Source: Uranotaenia lowii (taxonomy: Eukaryota; Arthropoda; Insecta; Diptera; Culicidae). Taken from it: DNA of 64,000 nt. The DNA lies in assembly GCF_029784155.1 (NCBI RefSeq), contig NC_073693.1:330526592-330590591 (forward strand), read 5' to 3'. The translations under genes and the position numbers were made by a program. The stretch's first letter is position 1, and the number at the start of each line of letters is the position of its first letter. The notes beneath the pieces are model-generated. The model was not told where the DNA came from, made no database searches, and saw only the letters and a program-made list of their open reading frames with translations. Below, in pieces: positions 1 through 10,659 of this stretch.

Positions 1-960
1 TATTTTTTATTTTTTCTACTTTTTTCCCATTTGAAAAAAATATTGATTTTATTATTTTTTCTATTACTTCATTTTTCATTATTCATTATTCTATAGATTT
101 TTTTTTATTTTCTAGATTTTTTTCTTAATTTTAATTTTTTTTTCTTTTACTTTTTTTCTTTTTTTATTTTTTTTTTCTTATTTGTCCACGTTTCTTTTTT
201 TTTGTTTTTATTTCAATTTTTATTATTTTTTTAAATTTTCCTTGTTTTTTCAATCTTGTTTCTTTTTATTTTACTTGTTTTTTAAGTTGTTTTTTTCTTG
301 ATTTTTTTTATATTTTTTGTTTTTTTACTAATTTTATTGTTTTTCAATTTTTTATTTTTTATATTATGCGGACCTTGGAGCCAAAGGGTTAAGTGCATAA
401 AAGCTTATTTCGAGAAAACACGCTTTTTAATTGATATGTTTGGCCGTTTTCCATATATTCTTGAAGAATTTTTATTTTTCTATCGAATGTAAAAGTATCT
501 AAACAAGATTCTAAAAATTTGAAATGTGAAGAATTCTTTGGCATTATTAACTCGAAATCGACCATTTTGTCACTTATACGCCTTCGGCTCTGAGAGCTTC
601 AATTGTTATTTTTACCGGTTTGTTTTTTATTTTTTTTGTTCCGTTAGATTTTTCTGTTGTTTTCTCTGTTTCCATCTTCTTTTTTTTCATTCTTACTATT
701 CTACCATTATGTTATCACAATTTTTCAAATTGTTATTTGAATAGATTTTGTAGTTTTTATGTTGTCCTTTTCTGGTCTGTTTCCTGCTTTTAGTTTTCTC
801 TGTTTTTTCCTTCTTCCGATTTTTTTCATTTTTCTTATTTTTTCTTTTGGTTTTTTTTTCAGCACCTGATTCAAAGCGGGGTACGTAATATTAACTATTT
901 TTATTTTATTTTTTTTTTCATGTTTTGAGTACACTGGATTTTAAAAGATTTTTTTGCCAT
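1..960. repeat. T-rich low-complexity block
   Basis: The plus strand is dominated by runs of T broken by short A, C or G islands. A more complex patch lies at about 361-620. Short reading frames here encode almost only Phe, Leu, Ile and Tyr (or Lys on the other strand) and are composition artefacts. The block resembles 7785-9510 in character. No gene or transposon end is recognised. Confidence 0.85.
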
Positions 961-1962
961 TATAGTTATACATTGTGATTTTTTGACCCATAAGGTACAA
1001 TTTTATTATATAAATTTGACAATATTTTGTGTTGAATTTTTTTGATATCGTAATTGGCATTAAATGTCTATTAGACTAAGTCGATTTGGGGTGATTTTTG
1101 AATTTCTCAAACCCTGGGGTCTTAAAAGCTTCGTTTTGGTTCAAAACCTATGATTTTTTGCAGAATTTTTAAGTAACGTTTACATGAGTAAATTTGAACT
1201 TTTAGGTTTGTATGGGAAAATTGAATATTTTGTACTGAAAAATCAACATCATTTTTGTTTCTTCCGTGGAACCGAGCCTGCTTATGGTTTTTGTGCCAAT
1301 TTATAAATTCTCTAAAGAAAATTCTCCGCTGAACATCTTTGTTGAATATTATAACTTCGTATCTTTTTAGACAAAAAAGTTATTAGCTGTTAAACAGGTG
1401 TATGTTTTTTTGCATTGATAAACAATAAATTCGATTGACACCACTGATTGTACCCCACGAAGTATTGCATGAAAAGTGGTCATGCAATATCTCGCTACAC
1501 ACAAAAAAAAGCATAGTAAAATTACTAAATCCGTGGTTTAAACGAACAACAGGCGACCATATTTTTGAGTCAAATATGTTTTGTTGTTTATAATACCTTA
1601 CGCATAGCTATTTTACCATGTGCTAAATTTGGCTGCGCATAGTAAATTCGACTGCGTTTTAGTAAAATTGTCAATGAAATGATGCATTATTTTACTTCGT
1701 CCCTAGTAAAATTAATATGTTTCATGATGAAACTAGTATGTGTTATGATAAAGATTAGGAGGAGCGAGGAGCTTGATTTAAATAGTAAAATTACTATGTA
1801 TGTTTGTTTGTTTATTTGCATGCATGCATTATGACATTATTTGAAACATGAAAATTCACACTTCTGACACACGTCGGTCAATGTTAGTGTGTTCTCCCGA
1901 TGCTCTGGAATGATTTTCAAAGTTATGTAACTATAAAGCACCTCAAAATTAGTTTTTTTTAC

Positions 1963-4357
1963 AAACGGGTTTGATGATTAATGATCCTTGGATAGATCGT
2001 GTAAAGTTTAGTGAGCATCGTTAGGAATCTGTTACTGGTCAGTTTTGACCATTTGGACAACAATTCGGATCTGTGGAAATCTCTGGAAGAAGCCAAACAA
2101 AAGATCACCTTACTTCCTTCCGGTGGAGTTTCTAACAAGTAGAAAATGTCCAAGGATTTAAACTTTTGTCATCAAGAGCTAAGATGAAAATCGATTGCAG
2201 CTGATGTCCGAAACTATCAACAAGACGAAAGATAAGTGGATTTTTTCATTCGTTATCGATTTGGAATCTAATCTAATTTGCCTTCTTATTTCACATTTTC
2301 GAAGTCCACCTGATTATAAAAGAATGTTTAAATGTGCAGTAAGGAACTTATACCAATTTAGGACATTTCAATTTATCGTCACTGCAAGTTGATGGAGATC
2401 GTCAACGGGTGTACTATTTTGGTTGCTGCGGGTGGTCGCGGGTCTTCTGTGTTGTTTGGGATTTCCCGGGCAGCATCAGAGGCCTGCGATACGTAGAAGT
2501 GGTCAGATGGGCGCAGACGTTGCCTGGTGAAGAATTTAGTTTTAATCTGACTGTACATTGATTGCTTTGAAAATTTGGTTGTTGTGGGAGAGATTTAGAT
2601 GTCATTTGTTCTTACTAAAATATTTGTTGATTTTGTAATGTTCTTGTGCTCACTGAGGAGCACAGACAGGTTTGTTTTGGATTTGTAAGTTTTATATCAG
2701 CATCAAATTGCTCTCAGTTTATTTTTTCCATCTGATCATGATATTCCACCTATTTTTCTTCTAATATGAATACTTTAATAACAATGTCTTAACGATTAAA
2801 TTAACAAATATGTATTTTTTGTTCCGTAAAATAATACTTTAAAATTTGTACTCATTTTTTCATAGTTATTGAAAACGAAATAATGTCATTCTTATCTTTT
2901 TTTTCACAATTTTGTGGTTCACCTGACAATCAAATCGAATGACTTTGAAGGAGAAAGAGAAAACTTGTTGGATAGGGCAAATGATTGAGTTGAAATGTTA
3001 ATATTAAAAATATTATGCCGTGAGAAGCAAATGACAACATGAAGACACTCATTCGGATTCACACTGAACGCTTAAAGCAATTTTTACTTGTATAATTGCC
3101 AATTGGATGATTTTTTATAACGCTTGCTCGATAATAGGATGTTTTTAATCTAAGGCCATGTCGTGAGATTTTTTATGATCGTTTTTTTTTTGACGAATGA
3201 AGTGATTTCAAAATGTTTCATTAGCAAGCGTCTATTAGATGAATTTGAAAATTTACTATTAAATAAAAACAAAATGTATAAATCAATAAATTTATTTTCC
3301 GAGTTATATTTTATGAAAGTTATCATACTTTAAGTCGTCCTAACACGTCAAAGAATTTGGAAATCGAATATTTAAAAAATGATAGAAGAAACGGATCCTC
3401 ATTTCCCTCCCACTAAACTGAATCAAATAAAATCTTTAATTTAATAGAATTTTGTTAAAAAATCAACTGTGTTTAGTTATGGTAACATATAGAACGAATT
3501 CCAAAGATTAATTCAAGGAAGGAAAATGAAATATTCATTTTGAAACATAAGATTGGAAATTATTTTGGAAGAGTTATTTGCTGATGAATATTGTGCGTCA
3601 TAATAAAAAAATCTACATGAATCATCGTTAAGATTAGTGTCTTTTCTTATTACATCATTAGTTTTCATACATAATGTGCTATGCTTTTATCGTTTATTAT
3701 TAGTTAGCTTGATCAAAAAGCTTTACTTTAAAAAGAGCCGTGTTAGAAAATGAAAAAAAAATTAAAAAATGACAACAAATTAGGCTTTTAGTTTGAGCAG
3801 GTAATAAATATACTTTATCGCACTTGTCAAAAGTGTTTCCTGATCATATCCTTCATCCCACACTCCCAAAACAATTTTTTTGCAAGGATGCAGAGGTAAC
3901 CTCGGTCCTAAAGCACAAATTTGATTCTTTCATCCCTTTCTATATTTTTTCATACCTATCAATTGACTACTAGGACGTGGCCGGCGCCGTTATTGATGGT
4001 TAAAGAGAGAGTATCAGTTTTGTGCATTGAGAGTGAGTCGCTAATCCCAAGCATCATTCTTTTGACATTTGCACAAAATTGGTATCCTCGGTCAATCACG
4101 GAGTAGCAACCATTGGCGATGTGGAATTCTTTCTACTGAGCCACGCCTGCGATCATGGTGCTCGAAATGCATTTATTTAAAAAAAAAACAATTAACAAAG
4201 TTCATATCATCAAATAACCATCAGAATCAGTAAAAACCATTTCAATGAATTCCATTTTGTAAAAAATAACAGAGCATTTCGGGTTCAATGATTCAGGTGG
4301 ATGTGAGTAGTCAATCAAGCTAAGCTAAGCTAAACGGGTTTGATGATTAATGATCCT
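1963..4357 (+). mobile_element. Insertion flanked by 26-bp direct repeats
   Basis: An identical 26-base sequence beginning AAACGGGTTTGATGATTAAT occurs at 1963-1988 and 4332-4357. The intervening 2.34 kb ends in a pentamer run (AGCTA)n at about 4318-4331. A long exact direct repeat plus a simple-repeat 3' tail is the usual signature of target-primed reverse transcription by a LINE or SINE. No reverse transcriptase frame is visible inside, so the element would be non-autonomous or decayed. It includes the TAGGACGTGGCCGGCGC segment that recurs at 10274. Confidence 0.55.
3967..4145 (+). repeat. TAGGACGTGGCCGGCGC repeat, copy 1
   Basis: This GC-richer patch begins CTACTAGGACGTGGCCGGCG and continues with TATTGATGG. 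The same start followed by TATTGAT occurs at 10274-10400 in the same orientation, and both later contain GCACAA. It lies near the 3' end of the insertion at 1989-4331. It is interpreted as part of an interspersed repeat, possibly a LINE 3' region; the family is not assigned. Confidence 0.5.
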
Positions 4358-5121
4358 GAATTAGTGTAAACAACAAGAATTTTTACCATAGTAAAATTAT
4401 CATACGCACTTATGTTTTTGAGTCAAATATGTTTTGTTCTCAAAAGTACGATGTGCGTAGTATTTTGTTGATATGAATTGGTGCCACAATGTCAAAATTA
4501 CTATGCGGACGGTATTTGTGATAGAAATAATGATGAAATTATCATGACCATAGTATTTTCGACAACAAACATTGAGAGTTATCGAAAATTACCAGGTACA
4601 TAGTAATTTCAATATTGTTTCATGCGCACTTTCACAAAATCGATGTTAAACTTTTCGTGGTTAAAAATACTATAGCGCTGAAATGGTAAAATTATCATGA
4701 CAGCGTCTTTGGGATGACCACTCAATTTTTTTCCGTGTAGGCATCCTGCAGTGGTGTCAATCGAATTTATTGTTTATCAATGCAAAAAGACATACACCTG
4801 TTTAATAGCTAATAACTTTTTTGTCTAAAAAGATACGAAGTTACAAAGATGTTCAGCGGAGAATTTCCGTTAGAAATTTTGTAAATTGGCACAAAAACCA
4901 TAAGCAGGCTCGGTTCCACGGAAGAAACAAAAATGATGTTGATTTTTCAGTACAAAATATTCAATTTTCCCATACAAACCTAAAAGTTCAAATTTACTCA
5001 TGTAAACGTTACTTAAAAATTCTGCAAAAAATCATAGATGAGTTTTGGACCAAAACGAAGCTTTTAAGATCCCAGGGTTTGAGAAATTCGAAAATCACCC
5101 TAAATCGACTCAGTCTAATGT

Positions 5122-7784
5122 CCATACCTTTTCAACTCGATTTTTTTTTAAATTGGGAATGAAATGAAAAACTTTTCACGATGTTTTTTAAGATTCAAAT
5201 GCTGTTTTGGGAGCAATGCGTGTTTTGAAAATGCAATGACTCGCTTACAAATTAACTTTTATAACTAATGATAAAACTAAAGTAAAGGAAGAATACTTTG
5301 CAAAACGCAAATTAGATTGCATGTATATTTTAATTTTTTTTTCTTTGATGCCGGCAATCTTTCTAGATTTTTGGAAGAATATATTTCTCTTGTATTTTTA
5401 CTTACATGATTATTCAAAGTGGGTTTTAGCTAATTACCTGAAAGGAAAGTAAATAAAATCAATTAATAAAACTCAAATTTGTGGTATAGAATAGGAAAAC
5501 AGTTTTCAACCGATAACAACTTCAACCCCCCAATGATTTTTTTGCCAGGGGGATGAGAGTTCAGTTAGTAAATGTAATATGGATTTGATCATATTGTCAC
5601 ATTCGACCTTTCAAGAACCTAATCCAACCTTGAAGACAATCATATTCGGCTTAGCACTGACCAGGCTTATAACACTGATCATCGAAATTTCAAATCTTTA
5701 CGAGTTTTTTTTCTTTCTAAATTCATCCAGACAGCACACCACTTACAGGCATCATTCAGACTAATCAAATTTAGTGATTTATCGTTTTCCTTAAATAGCT
5801 TCGTTGCTTGCTTCACACCTGAATCAATCAAATGGCGCGCGCGTCAAGTAGAGGTCAATCTTTGATGCAGCAAAAAAAAATCAGCAAACCAAACACTATA
5901 AATCATATTGATTTGAGACGCTGATTTACGAGCGGGGTAAGTCTTAACAACAACCCCGAAAAATATAAGAGTTTCGCCCTTGAAAATCAATCGGACGAAT
6001 CCCGATTCTGAGCGGGCGCCATCCATATGACATGACCCTATCGATTGCAGTTCGAGATATTTGCTAGAACAACTTTTGAAAGATCATTTTCACATTCTGA
6101 ATATCACACACTTCGGCGAAGGTCTCTGTGCTTATGTGCGTCAGTCAGGGCAATCAATAGATCACCACGATCGATCGGCAACATAAGTAGCAAAAAAAGA
6201 GGTATCTGAAAAGGTTGACAGCTCCAAGACCCAACAACCACACGAACGGATGGATCGATGGATTGGAACATGCCTCGGGGAAGGCAAAAATATTATAATA
6301 AACGAATGAACCTGTGATAGGCAACGAAACCGATCGTTTAAACCGGGGTAACTAAATCTCTTTGAAATCAAAACATTCAAATTGACAGCGTTGACCCAGA
6401 TCGCTGTCAGCTCTACAATAAAGCACAGTAAGAATGAATGAATGAATGAATGAACGACTTCGTCGTCGTCGACGGTCAAGTTCCGACAGACGGTTTTTCG
6501 AGGAACAACAATTATCGTGCCCTAGGGGGCACGGTAATTGATTTTTGTGTTGGCATCTGGTAGTTTTGTCGGGTCGATTTCGAGCTGCAGGTGAACCACC
6601 TGTTTTTTTTTTTCAAGCACTGCTGCAATTTTAAAGGAATCGAAAAAAGCTTGGTTTAAATAGACTGCGCGTAGATTGAGCATTATTGGCAGCAAAATCG
6701 TGAAATTTTGTCATTGAAATATGTATAAAAAAAACCATCATCGATTGAAATTTTTTGATGTTCTTGCTGAAAATTTATCAATTGGTGTTACTTAAATTAC
6801 ATTATTCCACAGAAGGAACTTTTTTCTGTATTGCTGAAAAACTTTCATTGAGGAACTCAGAAAACAAAAACTTGGAATACGAGTACCTTCGCAATGAATA
6901 AATAGCACTGCACTCGGCTTACACATTTAGATGATGAGCAATTTAATCCCTAAGTGATGGACAGGTCAGCAGCAACAGTAGTAACTTAAATTGACACTAA
7001 TCGGATAAGCCCCCGAGGTGATCCGTTTGCTGTTGTTGTTTAGTTTTTTTTTTCTGCGTCGATACTACAGCTAGAGCATGTTGATACCAGAAATGATATT
7101 TAACCTTTCACTGCTCCAATAGGACTTTTGTGAAATTAAAAAAAATCGTTTGTCATTTTATAGAACTTCAATTAACAAATTTAAAATGTGATTTACTTCA
7201 TTTGATTTAAGGACTTGAATTAACCAACGATCACTTGAATTGAAACAAATCAGTGAATGTGTAATTGGATTCTTGAGGCATAAAAAAACCTAATGAACCT
7301 AATGAGCCAATGATCCAGCAGCAGCGCAGTGTGGCTAAATTGAAATAACCCGAGACTTGAGAGACAAACAAGAAGGCAAAGACGGTAAGGTAAAGGAGCT
7401 TGGATGAGTACCAGTAACCTCCTCTTCTTCAGTCCACCTACAAACCCGTTCATTGGGGCAGCATCGGATTGTCTGTCAATAAGCCGACATCGACCTACCG
7501 GGTGCATAAATATCGTGTTCATCGTCCAATTGGGGGTGGGTAATGGTGAGAAAACTAACAGGTTCTTGCAACAGTTCAGTTTATTTGAGTATGGCCTGAT
7601 GCGGTATCGTCCTTTCCCAATCGCAGTTGTGCACGGGAGTGGATTTTGTTTCGCACGCCCTTGGGAAAAATCTGGCAGAGACGGTTAAAAAACATTCGAA
7701 TCTATTTAGATGATTTAAGAAGGTCTTAGCATATTTGGCAGGACTGAAATAAAATCTGGAAATTTATTTTCAATTTTATTTGAT
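5122..7784. other. No supported gene; mostly unique AT-rich DNA
   Basis: I see no transposon ends, no conserved protein and no RNA gene here. Sequence complexity rises between about 5820 and 7690, where short opposed frames exist (6162-6479 minus, 7250-7522 minus, 7404-7688 plus). None shows a recognisable domain or supporting splice or start context. A small (GAAT)n microsatellite lies at 6432-6453, followed by a GTC-rich stretch. Confidence 0.6.
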
Positions 7785-9510
7785 TTTATTCAAGTTTTTT
7801 TTTAATTTTTAATTTTTTTTTTCATTTCCATTTATAATTTTTTTTTTGTTTTTTTTTTAATTTTTTCTTTAATTTTCTTATTATTAATTTTTTTTAACTT
7901 TTTTTATTTTTTTTATTTTTTTTAACTTTTTCTATTTATTTAACTTTTTTATTTTTTTTACTTTTTTTTATTTTTTTTTCCTTTTTTTAACTTTTTTTAT
8001 TCTTTTTTCCTTATTTTACTTTTTTTTATTTGTTTTTTTCTTTTTTTATTTTTTCTTTTATTTTTTTTATTTTTTTTATTTTTTCTTTTACTTTTTTTTA
8101 TTTTTTTTTACTTTTTTTATTTTCTTTAATTTTTTGCTTTTACTTTATATTATTTTTTTTACTTTTTTTTATTTTTTCTCCTTTTTTTATTTTTTTTCCT
8201 TTTTTTATAATTTTCTTATATTTTTTTTTTATTTTTTTCCTTTTTTTATTTTTTTCTTATATTTTTTTTATTTTTTTTTTTTTACTTTTTTTATACTTTT
8301 AAATTTTTTTTTACTTTTTTATTTTTTTTACTTTTTTTTATTTTTTTTTACTTTTTTTAATTTTTTTTAATTTTTTAAAATTTTTTTTTTTACTTTATTT
8401 TATTTTTTTTCCTTTTTTTATTTTTTTCTTATACTTTTTTTAAATTTTTTTTACTTTTTTTATTTTTGTTACTTTTTTTATTTTTTTTACTTATTTTTAA
8501 TTTTTTTTTTACTTTTTTTTATTTTTTTTACTTTTTTTTATTTTTTTTTACTTTTTTTAATTTTTTTACTTTTTTTTTACTTTTTTTTACTTTTTTTTTC
8601 CTTTTTTTACTTTTTTTTTACTTTTTTTGTACTTTTTTTATTTTTTTTTACTTTTTTTTATTTTTTTTTACATTTAAAAAAAATCAATTTTTTAACTTAA
8701 TTTTTATCATTTTTTCATGTTTTCCATTTTATTAAACTTTTTTTTATCTTTTTATTATTTTTTATCTTTTATTTTTATTCTTTTCATTATTTTTTTCTTT
8801 TTATTATTTTATTTCTTTTTATTATTTTTTTTCTTTAGATTATTTTTTTCCTTTTTATTTTTTTTTCTTATTATTTTTTTCTTTTTAATTTTTTTTCTTT
8901 ATATAATTTTTTTTTTCTTTATATTATTTTTTTTTCTTTATATTATTTTTTTTTCTTTATATTATTTTTTTTTCTTTATATTATTTTTTTTTCTTTATAT
9001 TATTTTTTTTTCTTTATATTATTTTTTTTTCTATTTATTATATTTTTTCCTTCAATAATTTTTTTTAAATTTTTTCTTTTTATTAATATTTTTTCCATTT
9101 TTTTTTTAATTTTTTTTATTATTTTTGTGTTTTTGTTATTTTTTTCTTTTAACCTTTGTTTTTTTTCTTTATTTTTTTTTCTTATATTTTTATATCCTGT
9201 TTTGTTTTTTGATTTTGTTTTCTTTTTCTTTTGTTCTCTTCTTTTTTGTATTTTTTGTTTTGTTTTTTTTGTCTTTTTTTGTATTTTTTGTTTTTCTGTC
9301 TTTTTGTTTCTTTCATTTTTTTTTGTTTTTTTCTTCCTGTTTTTTTTTTCTCTTTTTATGTTTATTATGTTAAGTTTTTCTTTTTTATTGTTATTATTCT
9401 ATCTTTTTTTTATTTCTATTTGTTTTTTTTTCTAATATTTTGTTTTTTTCTTTTGTTATATTTTTTCTCGTTTATTTTGTTTTTTTTTTTAAATTTCGTT
9501 TAATTTTTGT
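7785..9510. repeat. 1.7-kb T-rich block with internal tandem repeats
   Basis: The plus strand is overwhelmingly T, with scattered A and C and very little G until about 9125, after which G becomes more frequent. From about 8897 to 9035 a unit of about 19 bases, CTTTATATTATTTTTTTTT, repeats roughly seven times. Several long frames encode only Phe, Leu, Ile and Tyr and are artefacts. The strand asymmetry is extreme and its edges are fairly abrupt. Confidence 0.9.
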
Positions 9511-10273
9511 ATTTCTGCCGGTACTGTACAGATTGAGATGTGAATGTCTAAGTCGTAACCGAATTTTTCATGGTCCGGTTCAAATAACAGGATAAAAGCA
9601 CCTTATTTGCTTTCTTGAACTTTTCCTAGACCTATTATAAATGAGTCAATTTTTTTTTCTTTTTCGATTATAGTGGTTTCAACATCTTTATAACATTCGC
9701 GACTTTTTACAGTGAGCAAAACAAGAAGTGAAACTGGAAAAATAGTGTTTAACTGATTAAAAAAAAATTTTAACGGGAAGACTGTTTTTTAATTCAAATT
9801 TAGTTCAGCATCCATGTTTCATTATCTCACGACATGTTTGTTGTTTGTAATTTATTTCTGATCATCAGATCACATATTGATCCAAATTATGACTTAAAAT
9901 TAAATAAAACAAAACACTTAGGTCTAACTACGGGGTCCTCAAGGCACTTGTAATATTTCTTCGGGAAACATCACTCGAAATGTCGAAGTAAAAAAAATGC
10001 TTGGAAAAACGGTTGAACGATTTTAATTTTAAATTTTGAATTTCAATAAACACAAAAAATAACAGTCTCCCTGTAAAAAAACACGTCCAAATATTCTCAA
10101 TGTATTTTATTTGAAAATTCTACTCTTCCGAAATCACGAAAATAGTTCTGACGATCCCAATAAATCCGAATTACGGCAGCTTACATTTTGTGTATTATCA
10201 TTTCATATCATCATTACTTCTGACATGTAAGTTGTCATATTGATAAAGAATTTTGTTATAATAATAATTACTG
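9511..10273. other. AT-rich spacer, nothing recognised
   Basis: Ordinary AT-rich DNA with no open frame of interest, no terminal inverted repeats and no RNA gene that I could recognise. Confidence 0.5.
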
Positions 10274-10400
10274 TGTCCCACATTGGCTATTAGGACGTGG
10301 CCGGCGCAACTATTGATTATGTATTTCAAAAAGATTTGCGCATTGCTACTGTTTTGGTAACCCTATGCACAATTTGTTGAGTTCTTGTATAAAATTGATG
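10274..10400 (+). repeat. TAGGACGTGGCCGGCGC repeat, copy 2
   Basis: The stretch beginning TTGGCTATTAGGACGTGGCC shares its core and the following TATTGAT with 3967-4145 in the same orientation. A GCGCATTG motif follows at a similar distance to TGTGCATTG in copy 1. It appears to be a short, 5'-truncated fragment of the same interspersed family. The 10401-10659 interval after it shows nothing recognisable. Confidence 0.45.
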
Positions 10401-10659
10401 ACTGATATTTATCTGCATAAATTTAGATCTTGTGTGCTTTGCTACATCTTTAAAATTTATGGAAATTTAAAAAATAATTTAAATTTCAATTTGTTAGGTC
10501 ATTATTTTATATTTTAAATTTCATTATATATCAACCCTTGAAATGAAAGTTCTAAATTGAGCGAAACTCACGTTCAATACAAAAGAGATTGATTCTAATT
10601 TTCTTAAATATTTTTATCTGTTCTCAAAATCTTACCTTAAATTTGTTTTCCAATCAATA

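Larger units (their letters stand above)
1495..4740. mobile_element. Inner element bounded by CTACAC...GTGTAG
   Basis: Just inside the foldback arms the sequence begins CTACACACAAAAAAAA and ends TTTTTTTCCGTGTAG, a short imperfect terminal inverted repeat. Both flanks of the interior (1513-1800 and 4380-4700) are rich in variants of the motif ATAGTAAAATTA and its reverse complement. They also share a direct 22-base stretch containing GAGTCAAATATGTTTTGTT (near 1566 and 4427). I infer one non-autonomous element later split by the 1989-4331 insertion. Boundaries are tentative because no target duplication was found. Confidence 0.45.
1066..5121. mobile_element. Foldback element with ~380-bp inverted arms
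   Basis: The left arm (about 1066-1447) reads as the reverse complement of the right arm (about 4750-5121) with scattered mismatches. Shared landmarks include CTATTAGACT at the outer tip, TACTGAAAAATCAACATC, GTGGAACCGAGCCTG and ATTCGATTGACACCACTG. The span is about 4.06 kb. No transposase is visible, so this is a non-autonomous foldback or a composite. A 33812-34040 fragment belongs to the same family. No target duplication was identified. The interior holds two further layers, annotated separately. A reading frame at 4821-5162 is the right arm read through and is not a gene. Confidence 0.75.

Noticed and set aside
4821..5162. 113-residue plus-strand frame
   Set aside because: It is the right inverted arm of the foldback; the left arm does not keep the same frame.
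6162..6479. 105-residue minus frame
   Set aside because: Begins within GTC- and GAAT-type simple repeats and has no recognisable domain.
8030..9503. Several 80-110-residue frames of Phe, Leu, Ile and Tyr
   Set aside because: Pure consequence of T homopolymer runs; no protein-like composition.
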